NCBI GenBank assembly: GCA_946481035.1
Contig: CAMLNK010000048.1
Span: forward strand, 1 to 11,065
DNA: 11,065 bases
Direction: 5' to 3'
From: an uncultured Dyadobacter sp.
Lineage (GTDB): Bacteria > Bacteroidota > Bacteroidia > Cytophagales > Spirosomataceae
In this document: positions 1-6,391 of the stretch, one piece after another
Position numbering within the stretch: position 1 is the stretch's first letter
How the letters are laid out: every line of letters begins with the position of its first letter
Made by a program: the position numbers and the translations under genes
Notes under the pieces: model-generated
The model's database searches: none
Told to the model about the DNA's origin: nothing
Seen by the model: the letters and a program-made list of their open reading frames with translations, nothing else

Positions 1-537
1 CGTGAGCGACTTCGGTCCGCGGATCTGCAACGAGCTTCCACCGGCCGCGGAAGTAGCCTGGTTTGCATTGAAACCCGCCACGGTGCCCGTGAGCATATCG
101 GTGAGCTGGGTCATCGGCTGGTTTTTGAATGTCTTCGAATCAATGCGGACCACGGCACCGGTGAGATCGCTCTTCTTCATCGTACCGTAGCCTACCACCA
201 CCAGTTCATCAAGCGCATTGGTACTTGGTTGCAAGGCAATTTCAATAACCGAATGGCTGCCTACGGCCATTTCCTTCGTCAGATAACCTACATAACTGAA
301 TGTCAGCACATCCGTTGTGCCCGCCTGCACGGCGTACCGGCCATCGGCATCGGTGGTAGTGCCCCGCTGCGTACCTTTCACGACCACGGTCACGCCGGGC
401 AGGCCTTGTTTGCTCAAACTGTCGGTGATCACGCCGGTAACATCCCTGAGACTTTGCCCGTGCAGCCACAACGGCCCGAGGCATGCAAACAGGACGAGAA
501 TACGGGCCCATAAATGGGTGGGTAATTTTACATGCAT
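1..537 (-). CDS. SusC/RagA-family TonB-dependent outer membrane receptor, N-terminal 179 residues (partial)
   Basis: This gene starts at ATG 537-535 and runs off the low-coordinate edge with an open frame, so only the N-terminus is visible. Residues 1-28 form a signal peptide (ARILVLFACLGPLWLHGQ). Residues 33-105 match a CarboxypepD_reg-like beta-sandwich (GVITDSLSKQGLPGVTVVVKGT, then TTDADGRY and FSYVGY). Next come LDELVVVGYGTMKKSDLTGA (residues 109-128) and the start of the plug (QIRGPKSL, 171-178), which are hallmarks of SusC receptors. Family members import glycans or other oligomers across the outer membrane with a SusD lipoprotein and TonB energy. The SusD partner would lie outside the window, so the substrate cannot be told. 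The ATG at 533-531 is in another frame. The gene is preceded by a 366-bp gap holding two leader hairpins and a repeat element. Family identification is very secure. Confidence 0.95.
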   Translation of the reverse strand, partial: MHVKLPTHLWARILVLFACLGPLWLHGQSLRDVTGVITDSLSKQGLPGVTVVVKGTQRGTTTDADGRYAVQAGTTDVLTFSYVGYLTKEMAVGSHSVIEIALQPSTNALDELVVVGYGTMKKSDLTGAVVRIDSKTFKNQPMTQLTDMLTGTVAGFNANQATSAAGGSSLQIRGPKSLT

Positions 538-610
538 AAGATTATGGTTAGGAAATGAAAAATGAATTTTCCGAGGGTAGCAAGCCAGAATCCGGACACA
601 ACGAACCGTG

Positions 611-656
611 CTTCGCAATGCGGCTGCGAAGTCACTAATGATGCGTTTTCCGCATC
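611..656 (-). promoter_or_regulatory. Two adjacent hairpins in the susC-like leader
   Basis: Two perfect short stems lie 75-120 bases upstream of the receptor start. One is cttcgca/tgcgaag (611-617 with 625-631, 7-nt loop). The other is gatgcg/cgcatc (640-645 with 651-656, 5-nt loop). Neither is followed by a T-run on the minus strand, so they are not ordinary terminators. They could form a structured 5' leader or a processed 3' end of the upstream transcript. The rest of 538-773 shows no gene and no recognisable promoter. Confidence 0.4.
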
Positions 657-773
657 CTGCAATATTTAATTTTGGCTTATAACAATGTTACAAGGATTTT
701 AATAGGTATCCATGGGAATCAGCGGAAATAGTAGCGATAACGTTCTCGAAGGGTTGGCGACCGGCTGACCGCT

Positions 774-885
774 GATGGCCTGCGGCCGACCATGGACCAT
801 CGCCTGCAACTTATGAAGAAAGAATTTTTAAATACAAAATAAACATGGTCTATGGTCCGCGGTCCATGGTCGGCCGCAGGCCATC
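774..885. repeat. 25-bp perfect inverted repeat enclosing about 62 bp
   Basis: The arms 774-798 and 861-885 are exact reverse complements of 25 bases (the left arm begins gatggcctgcggccgacc). The spacer 799-860 is AT-rich in the middle. The repeat lies 19 bp beyond the apbE stop codon. Transcribed from the minus strand it would form a long stem that could protect or end the Gfo-ApbE mRNA. The form also fits a small palindromic repeat or a MITE with no coding capacity. No clear target-site duplication was seen. Confidence 0.75.
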
Positions 886-916
886 GCCGTCGGCGGTCAG
901 CGGTCAGCGGTCAGCC
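847..916. repeat. Heptanucleotide GGTCNNN phased repeat
   Basis: GGTC recurs at 847, 854, 861, 868, 896, 903 and 910. All spacings are multiples of 7, and the last three units are identical (ggtcagc). The stretch 875-895 has lost the core but keeps the phase. GACC cores at 788 and 795 on the opposite side of the inverted repeat are also 7 apart. The array overlaps the apbE stop codon (904-906), so the last residues of ApbE are encoded by repeat units. Confidence 0.75.
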
Positions 917-1932
917 GTCGGAAATACGTACCTCACAAAGCCAGCCGAAGCCGTGTCTGCTACGCTCCCGTCCGGCTTCCGGTAAATGAGGTACGCCTGT
1001 ATTTCCGGGTGGCGATTTAGTATTTCAAACGCCTCGTCGATGCCTGCGGCGAGTAGCGCGTTGTCGAATCCGTCGGCGGTGATCGCGTCGGGCGCCACTA
1101 CGGTCGCGCTGATGATCTCGCGCTGCACGGGGAAGCCCGTTTTGGGGTCGATGATGTGGGAAAGTCGTACACCGCCCGATTCCCTGAACTTACGGTAGCT
1201 GCCCGAGGTGGTTACGGCGCCATTGCCGATGCTGATCACTTCGCGGATCGCCGGAGCGTCGAACTCTGTGGCCGAAGGGGTTTCAATGCCGATTTTCATA
1301 GGCTCATTACCAGGCAGTTTCCGGCCCTTTGTACGGATCTCCCCTCCTATTTCGACCATGTAGTTGCCAATCCCGTGCGCTTCCAGAAACCTCGCAATCA
1401 CATCCACCGAATAGCCTTGCGCGATGCCGTTCACATCTATTTGCACGCAGGGAACCACTTTTAAGAGCTTACGGTGCTCAATCTTCAACTTATCCGATCC
1501 CACACACGGGAGTAACTGCCGGATCGCCGCGCTATCGGGCAATGTATCGGCGTTTTTAACCCCGAATCCCCACGCACGCACGAGCGGGTACACGGTCATG
1601 TCGAAAAGCCCGCCGGTTTCCCGGTAAGTCTGTAACGACTTTTCAACCACCTGCGCCAGGTGGCTGTCCATTTCAATGCCTTTTTGCGATGCATTGAACC
1701 GGCTGATCAGCGAGCCGGGCTGGTAAATGGAAAGCGATGCGTCGAGGCTTTTGAAAATGCTGTCTACCTGTGTCTTGTTTACCGGTTCGCTATCGGCATA
1801 GTACGTAATGGCATAGGTGGTCCCCTGCGCCTGTCCGGTGATCCGGTAGGTTTCAGGGGTTTGGGGCGGGTGCAACGCGCTTATGACAATGCAGATTACG
1901 CCCAGGATGATCCTTTGCCACGGCCGCTTCAT
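904..1932 (-). CDS. apbE: ApbE-family FAD:protein FMN transferase, exported
   Basis: ApbE enzymes take FMN from FAD and attach it through a phosphoester bond to a threonine of exported redox proteins. The 342 residues match the usual family length. Visible motifs are GTTY (37-40), SIYQPGSLISRFN (68-80), GGLFDMTVYPLVRAWGFG (107-124), DVNGIAQGYSVD (166-177), VEIGGEI (193-199), TTSGSYRKF (241-249), HIIDPKTGFP (259-268) and ITADGFDNALLAAG (284-297). Residues 8-20 are a hydrophobic export signal or anchor without a lipobox. The position four after Asp287 is Asn291, where many family members have the metal-binding Thr. The start ATG shares its A with the stop of the oxidoreductase gene (TGATG), so translation is probably coupled. 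The neighbour carries a matching flavinylation motif, which makes it the likely substrate. The last few residues (TADR) come from the heptad repeat. Confidence 0.95.
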   Translation of the reverse strand: MKRPWQRIILGVICIVISALHPPQTPETYRITGQAQGTTYAITYYADSEPVNKTQVDSIFKSLDASLSIYQPGSLISRFNASQKGIEMDSHLAQVVEKSLQTYRETGGLFDMTVYPLVRAWGFGVKNADTLPDSAAIRQLLPCVGSDKLKIEHRKLLKVVPCVQIDVNGIAQGYSVDVIARFLEAHGIGNYMVEIGGEIRTKGRKLPGNEPMKIGIETPSATEFDAPAIREVISIGNGAVTTSGSYRKFRESGGVRLSHIIDPKTGFPVQREIISATVVAPDAITADGFDNALLAAGIDEAFEILNRHPEIQAYLIYRKPDGSVADTASAGFVRYVFPTADR

Positions 1933-3149
1933 CAGGCCGAATATTCGGGTTTCCAGTATTGCACTTTTTCCGTATCGGCTGCGGCATTGCCCATATGAAT
2001 GGCGATGGAGCCGTCACGGCCGGTTTCTACATTGGAAATCGGCTCCTTTTTGTTCCTCACACATTCCGCGAAGTCTTTCAATGCGAATACGGTCGGTTCC
2101 AGCTCCGCTTCACCGGGCTTGCCGAACTTCACTTCCACGCCTCTGCCCTGGGTGGTAACCGCTATGGTAGCGCCGGTTACGCCATCGACGACGCCTTTTG
2201 CATTGTTGGTAATTTCCGGGTAAATGAGTGCCTTGTCGCGCAGGATCTCGACGGTTGCCTTATCGCCGAGAATGCGGATGCTGTAACCATTATACGCATT
2301 GGAAAGTACCGAGGTGACGCTCGCCTTCACGCCATTGGGGTAGTCATATACCGTTCGGATGTTGTCGTAGGTATCCCTGCCGTCCTTCCAGTAATTGATA
2401 CCGCCCAGGCCAACCACTTTTACGGGCCGGCTGTCGGTCAGGTAATTGACGACGTCGATCTCGTGCGCGCAAAGCTCCGAGAGCGGGCCGCCGCAATATT
2501 CGCGGTACATGCGCCAGTTGATCGCCCGCTCCATTTTCGGGTCTTTCACGGGAAAGCGCCAGTTGGAATTGCGGTTGTACTGGCATTCGAAATGCGTGAT
2601 CTTTCCCAGCCAGTTTTCCTCCATAATCTCCTTCACGCGGTGGTAAAGGCCATAGTAGCGGTATTGGTAGCCGATCTGAAATACAAGCCCCGAAGCTTTT
2701 ACCTTTTTCACCAGGTCGATCGACTGAGGAATGTCATAAGTCATCGATTTTTCGAGGTAAATGTGCTTTCCGGCTTGCAATGCGGCGACGGCCATCGGGT
2801 AGTGCAGGTAAAGCGGTGTGGCGATCACCACGGCGTCGAGGGATTTATCGTCGAGCAACTTGCGGTAATCGGTGTAGCCTTTGGCATTTTTGGCGGCGAG
2901 GCTCAGGCCTTTTTGCAGGTTTTCGGGGATGATGTCGCAGCAGGCAGCAAGCTCATAATCGGGCATTTCACGGATAAGCGTCGCCAGGCCGGCCCCCCGC
3001 GAACCGGTACCGATAATGCCCAGGCGGATCTTGTCGGCCGGACGTACGGCTTTGCCCGGTACGGGTGTAAAAGCGGTTGAAAGCCCGGCTCCGGCTATGG
3101 CGGCAAGACCGGTTGCGATGAAATCTCTTCTGGATGTTGATTGGGTCAT
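1932..3149 (-). CDS. Tat-exported Gfo/Idh/MocA-family oxidoreductase with a possible flavinylation motif
   Basis: The family uses NAD(P) to oxidise or reduce sugars and cyclitols. Some exported members keep their cofactor tightly bound, and GH109 members use NAD for glycoside cleavage. The protein has 405 residues. Residues 5-27 are a twin-arginine signal (SRRDFIATGLAAIAG). The Rossmann fold runs about 41-160, with GIIGTGSRG (44-52) and the catalytic-type lysine in YLEKSM (Lys134). The C-terminal domain has GGPLSELCAHEIDVVNYL (220-237), with His229 and Asp232 in the usual H..D positions. Residues 322-330 read DGVTGATIA, matching the D-x-x-[ST]-G-A-T sequence that ApbE flavinylates. The predicted FMN site is Thr328. 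The gene overlaps apbE by one base. A 10-bp repeat array begins about 30 bp before the start, with a palindrome about 150 bp upstream. The family call is secure, the substrate is unknown, and covalent flavin is inferred. Confidence 0.93.
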   Translation of the reverse strand: MTQSTSRRDFIATGLAAIAGAGLSTAFTPVPGKAVRPADKIRLGIIGTGSRGAGLATLIREMPDYELAACCDIIPENLQKGLSLAAKNAKGYTDYRKLLDDKSLDAVVIATPLYLHYPMAVAALQAGKHIYLEKSMTYDIPQSIDLVKKVKASGLVFQIGYQYRYYGLYHRVKEIMEENWLGKITHFECQYNRNSNWRFPVKDPKMERAINWRMYREYCGGPLSELCAHEIDVVNYLTDSRPVKVVGLGGINYWKDGRDTYDNIRTVYDYPNGVKASVTSVLSNAYNGYSIRILGDKATVEILRDKALIYPEITNNAKGVVDGVTGATIAVTTQGRGVEVKFGKPGEAELEPTVFALKDFAECVRNKKEPISNVETGRDGSIAIHMGNAAADTEKVQYWKPEYSA

Positions 3150-3180
3150 GGGTGGGAATGGTTTGAGTGGGCAGGTTCAG

Positions 3181-3280
3181 TCAGGGGTGGTCAGATGTGG
3201 TCAGGTGTAGTCAGGTGTAGTCAGGGGTAGTCAGGTCTGGTTAAGTGTGGTCAGGAATGGTCAGGAATGGTCAGGAATGG
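3181..3280. repeat. Ten-copy 10-bp tandem repeat (tcaggNNtgg) upstream of the oxidoreductase
   Basis: Ten consecutive 10-bp units fill this stretch, for example tcaggtgtag twice in a row and tcaggaatgg three times in a row. Degenerate units extend to about 3161 and 3290. On the coding (minus) strand the unit reads CCTGACNANN. The array ends about 30 bp before the start codon of the oxidoreductase. One unit equals about one DNA helical turn. The sense strand carries TGA in most units. Confidence 0.9.
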
Positions 3281-3297
3281 TAAATGATATGATTTGG

Positions 3298-3321
3298 ATT
3301 TACGGGCACGTGCCCGTAAAT
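3298..3321. promoter_or_regulatory. 24-bp perfect palindrome, candidate operator
   Basis: The sequence is perfectly self-complementary over 24 bases, centred on CACGTG between 3309 and 3310 with ACGGG/CCCGT half-sites. It lies between the terminator of the upstream operon and the repeat array, about 150 bp before the oxidoreductase start. It has no loop and is not followed by a clean T-run on the minus strand, so a dimeric regulator site is more likely than a terminator. The regulator is unknown. Confidence 0.5.
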
Positions 3322-3377
3322 GTAGGGATTTTTTAATCCGATCTAAATGAAATGGTTGGATAAAAAGTTTGGGACAT

Positions 3378-3409
3378 AAAAAAGTCCCGGTAGTGTGTTT
3401 ACCGGGACT
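3378..3409 (-). terminator. Rho-independent terminator after the sigma/anti-sigma operon
   Basis: A perfect 10-bp stem (agtcccggta at 3383-3392, taccgggact at 3400-3409) with a 7-nt loop is followed on the minus strand by six T residues (3383-3378). It begins 16 bases after the stop codon at 3425. It separates the lipoprotein/sigma block from the oxidoreductase block. Confidence 0.9.
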
Positions 3410-3424
3410 CGACCTGCGGGCGGC

Positions 3425-4792
3425 TCAGGGCCTCACAAAGCGAAGCCCCGCCGTTATCCCCACCCGGTACGGCTGATAGTAGAACGGGTTTGCGATACCT
3501 TTGACCTTCACCGGGCTGAACTCGGCGTAAGGTCCAATGCTGAATGCCGTACCGCGGCTTACGGCGAATTGTTTTCCCAATCCCAGGCTGATCCACCCGA
3601 GGCTTTGGCTGCTGTTCAAATCATGTGAATATTCTGCTCCGAATGCTGCGAAAAATCTGCTGACCGGCGAATGTCCCCAGCGCAGCTGCCGCGTAATCCC
3701 AATGCCGAGCATCGAAAATTTCCGGTTCTCTTCCATCCTGTCGCCCTGGCGTACGGTGTGGTATTGTCCCTGGCCGTCGGGCGTGACGAGGTAGTTGTCG
3801 TTGGCTATTTCGTAAGAATAGGTTTGCCGGAAATTGCTGAAATGCAATTGCAGCTGAATGCCGTTCCGCTCCACCCCTCCGCTGAACTTGTGGCCCATCG
3901 ACCTTGCGGTAAACAGTGAGGGGAAGTTAAAATTCTGAAAATCCTTCGCTGCCGACGATGGTACGGTCAATATCTGGTACGAATGCAATGCCGACGCATT
4001 GAAAAGCCAGGCGACCCGCGCCGGGTTGGTCACGATCACTTTTGCCGGCTTGTATGCAGGTGCAACCACGCCGCGCAAATGCAACGGAATTTGTGCTTCC
4101 TTCAATGGCATGATTGCCAGTTCTTCCAACGGCACTATATTAAGTGCGGCCGAGTCGATATGTACAGGCATTTCTTCGGCCAATGCGGCTTCCATTTCAC
4201 CGGAAACCGAACCGGGCGCTGCGGGCATCCTCTCATTAGCCCTGTTTGAAACGTCAGCTGTCGCCGCCGTCAGGTCAGTATTTGCGGGCGGTAACCCATT
4301 ATACCGGCTTACAGTGGCGCCCGGGACGTTGCCGGAATGCCCGCGATGCACTTTCGCTGCCGGTTTGCTACCCGGGTCTTTCACAAAAACACTTTCAACT
4401 ATCCTTTCCGGCCGCACGGCAGGCGCGTTCCGGATCGTTTTCAGCGACAGCGGCTTGGGTAAATAGCCGGATGCTTTGGCAATGGCGCGGCCAGCCGGTT
4501 CTCCCGGGTTAGCGCTGCCCGGCGCCGCTTCCTTCGCTGCAAGTGCCGGAGCTTTCTCCGAAACTGCGAACGACGCGTTGCGCTCTCCGGTGTAGCGGCT
4601 GAGCAGGATACCGGAGACCGAAAGCAGTACCAGCGCGCCGGTGAACCACCAATATCTTCCCGTGCGTGCAGGCTTCACGCGTGCACGTATACGATCGAGC
4701 GCTGCCGGGTTGGGCTGTTCTTCATAGTCATCAAACTTGCGTTTGAGGACGTCGCGCAGCGCATCGTTCAATTTGTCCTCAGAAGTTTTCAT
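3425..4792 (-). CDS. Putative anti-sigma-like transmembrane protein with a beta-barrel-like C-terminus
   Basis: The 455 residues fall into four parts. Residues 1-46 are a charged, cytosol-type segment (LNDALRDVLKRKFDDYEEQPNPAALDRI). One transmembrane helix spans about 48-65 (WWFTGALVLLSVSGILLS). An Ala/Pro-rich linker covers about 66-260. Residues 295-455 show alternating hydrophobic and aromatic strands (IQLQLHFSN, FFAAFGAEYSHDL, WISLGLGKQFA, FSIGPYAEFSPVKVKG, YRVGITAGLRFVRP), like a small outer membrane beta-barrel. The gene overlaps the sigma factor gene by 14 bases, the usual layout of an ECF sigma factor and its anti-sigma factor. By position and topology it probably holds the sigma factor at the inner membrane. 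The barrel would reach the outer membrane, giving an envelope-spanning layout. No zinc-binding HxxxCxxC motif of ZAS-type anti-sigma factors is present. The function is inferred. Confidence 0.6.
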   Translation of the reverse strand: MKTSEDKLNDALRDVLKRKFDDYEEQPNPAALDRIRARVKPARTGRYWWFTGALVLLSVSGILLSRYTGERNASFAVSEKAPALAAKEAAPGSANPGEPAGRAIAKASGYLPKPLSLKTIRNAPAVRPERIVESVFVKDPGSKPAAKVHRGHSGNVPGATVSRYNGLPPANTDLTAATADVSNRANERMPAAPGSVSGEMEAALAEEMPVHIDSAALNIVPLEELAIMPLKEAQIPLHLRGVVAPAYKPAKVIVTNPARVAWLFNASALHSYQILTVPSSAAKDFQNFNFPSLFTARSMGHKFSGGVERNGIQLQLHFSNFRQTYSYEIANDNYLVTPDGQGQYHTVRQGDRMEENRKFSMLGIGITRQLRWGHSPVSRFFAAFGAEYSHDLNSSQSLGWISLGLGKQFAVSRGTAFSIGPYAEFSPVKVKGIANPFYYQPYRVGITAGLRFVRP

Positions 4793-5363
4793 GATGTACT
4801 ATTCCTTTTAGTTCCAATTTTTTCATTAGCAGGTTACGTCCTCTCATGAACTGCGACCGGGCCGTGGCATCCGACATGGACAACATTTCACCAATTTCGG
4901 TGTGTGTATAGCCGTCGATAAGGTGCAGGTTGATTACCGTACGGTATTTATCGGGTAATTCGTTGATGAGGTCCACCAGGTCGCGGACGTTCATCTGGTC
5001 GATCATCCGCACGTAATCATCCGATTCCACCTGCCATTCCACGCCATCGAGCGAGCTGTGAAGCTCCTGCTGCCGGGTGGTCCGGTTGTAATAATTGATA
5101 GCCGTCCGGATCACGGTCACTTTCACCCATCCGTCCGCGGCTTCGGGTTCTTTCAAATCGTTGATACTGTTGAAAATCCTTACGAAAGCATCCTGAAAAA
5201 TATCATCCGCCTCGGCAACCGTCCGCGCGTAACGGCGGCAAATACCCGTCATCCGGGCTTTGTAACGTTCGTAAAATACGGTTTGCGCCCTCGGGTCCTG
5301 CTTCTGGCAGGCTTTCACGAGGCTGGTGAGGCTGTCGTATTTGCTGGAACGAAAAAATTTCAT
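4779..5363 (-). CDS. ECF-subfamily RNA polymerase sigma factor
   Basis: The protein has 194 residues, typical for group 4 (ECF) sigma factors. Region 2 spans about 14-95, with the core-binding and -10 recognition helices around FYERYKARMTGICRRYA and EADDIFQDAFVRIFNSI (51-67). Region 4 spans about 126-183, with LPDKYRTVINLHLIDGYTHTEIGEML (136-161) and the helix-turn-helix SDATARSQFMRGRNLL (164-179). It overlaps the membrane-protein gene downstream by 14 bases and starts 69 bp after the PepSY-like lipoprotein gene. That AT-rich gap could hold its own promoter, but no consensus was found. It probably directs transcription of envelope or stress genes, possibly including this cluster. Identification is secure and the regulon is unknown. 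Confidence 0.95.
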   Translation of the reverse strand: MKFFRSSKYDSLTSLVKACQKQDPRAQTVFYERYKARMTGICRRYARTVAEADDIFQDAFVRIFNSINDLKEPEAADGWVKVTVIRTAINYYNRTTRQQELHSSLDGVEWQVESDDYVRMIDQMNVRDLVDLINELPDKYRTVINLHLIDGYTHTEIGEMLSMSDATARSQFMRGRNLLMKKLELKGIVHHENF

Positions 5364-5432
5364 GAGGGAACGTTGGGTTCAGGAAAGAAAAGCAAACCTG
5401 TAAGTAACTTAAACTTAATTAAATACTATTTT

Positions 5433-6365
5433 TTAATATAATGTCACAGCATATTTTTTATTGAGCACATTGAAATCCTTGTCGAAATACAGCTCACACC
5501 GGGAAAATGCCCCGACCGTCACGACGATATAATAGCTATCGAGCCCGTTCACATAGCTTCTCAGCTTCTTTTCATACTGGTAACCGGCCAATTCCGGCTG
5601 ACTATCGAGGTATTGTTCTATCTCTGCGGGCACGGGTTGCATATTGGAATACAGCACAGGCGCGCCGGGTTGCGTGAACAGGTTGCTCATCCATCTCAAT
5701 TTCCCCTTATCATCGAAAAACAGGGATAGCTGATCGTTCATGCCGCCTTCGTTCAATTTGCCCATTACATAATAGCGCCGGGAGCCATCGAGCCTCACCC
5801 AGGTGTAACCCACCACGAAGGTCGCTTTGGGAAATGTCTTGATGGTATCCTTCACGAACGCGGGCAGGTCGGCGATATCGTAGGTCGTGATCCTGTACAC
5901 CGATTCATCGAACGCCGCATAACTATTGACGTTTGGAAACACGCCTGCCCACTCGAAGGAATAGTTTTCATTTTTGAAATTGTAAATCAGCTTGTTTTTG
6001 GCCGTCGTCGCGAAATAGGCCGTGGTGTAGGCCGATAACGTCCCGTCCCCGAAAGCGGTCTTCTGCAATGATTCCTGTAAAGCTGCGGGCACTCCGTCGG
6101 ACATGATCCTGAAAGTTTCCCACATTTTACCGTGGTCCACCAGCGATGAATATTGTATTGCTTCCGATTTCAGCTTTACTTCCCATATTTTGTCTTCCAG
6201 TATCGGCTTAAAAACGAGCTCCTCTCCTTTCGGGAACTTCGCTTTAACCACGTTCACAACAGTCTCCGGAATCTGTGTTCCGGGATCCACCGGACGCAGG
6301 TCTTTCAGGTCGTTGCAACCTGCAAGCGCGAGTGCGGCGATGAATATCAATGCCAGGGCTTTCAT
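5433..6365 (-). CDS. Lipoprotein with PepSY-like repeats
   Basis: I chose ATG 6365-6363, which gives a 310-residue protein beginning with a clean lipoprotein signal (MKALALIFIAALALAGC, lipid-anchored Cys17). The frame opens further upstream with a TTG at 6383 and an ATG at 6374, but these add odd residues before the signal. The mature part appears to hold three alpha/beta units of PepSY-like type, each with a short helix rich in P-x-x-V/L-x-x-x-x, then strands. They begin near ETVVNVVKAKFPKG, DLPAFVKDTIKTFPKA and VPAEIEQYLDSQPE. Known Bacteroidota PepSY-like proteins are exported, with mostly unknown roles. It lies between a paralogous lipoprotein pair (26-bp gap) and the sigma factor, suggesting one operon. 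The PepSY-like call rests on pattern only. Confidence 0.7.
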   Translation of the reverse strand: MKALALIFIAALALAGCNDLKDLRPVDPGTQIPETVVNVVKAKFPKGEELVFKPILEDKIWEVKLKSEAIQYSSLVDHGKMWETFRIMSDGVPAALQESLQKTAFGDGTLSAYTTAYFATTAKNKLIYNFKNENYSFEWAGVFPNVNSYAAFDESVYRITTYDIADLPAFVKDTIKTFPKATFVVGYTWVRLDGSRRYYVMGKLNEGGMNDQLSLFFDDKGKLRWMSNLFTQPGAPVLYSNMQPVPAEIEQYLDSQPELAGYQYEKKLRSYVNGLDSYYIVVTVGAFSRCELYFDKDFNVLNKKYAVTLY

Positions 6366-6391
6366 AAAATACATTAATAACAATCAGTCAA

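Noticed and set aside
538..773. Bacteroidota promoter boxes (TTTG and TAnnTTTG) before the receptor and other genes
   Set aside because: No full match was found by eye in any upstream region, and only mismatched candidates such as TAACATTG were seen, so no promoter is called.
1959..3080. 373-codon open frame on the plus strand
   Set aside because: It is antisense to the clear Gfo/Idh/MocA gene and its translation has no recognisable domain, so it is a shadow of that gene's codon use.
3181..3280. CRISPR-like array
   Set aside because: Units are only 10 bp with no spacers, and no cas genes are nearby. The same applies to the arrays at 8811-8910 and 8931-8983.
4307..4333. PGATVS in the anti-sigma-like protein (residues 154-162) as a second flavinylation site
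   Set aside because: It has Pro in place of Ser/Thr before GAT and lacks the upstream Asp, so it does not match the ApbE motif.
6366..6383. TTG start for the PepSY-like lipoprotein
   Set aside because: ATG at 6365 gives a clean lipoprotein signal with Lys after Met. The extra residues from the TTG are unlike a signal peptide start.
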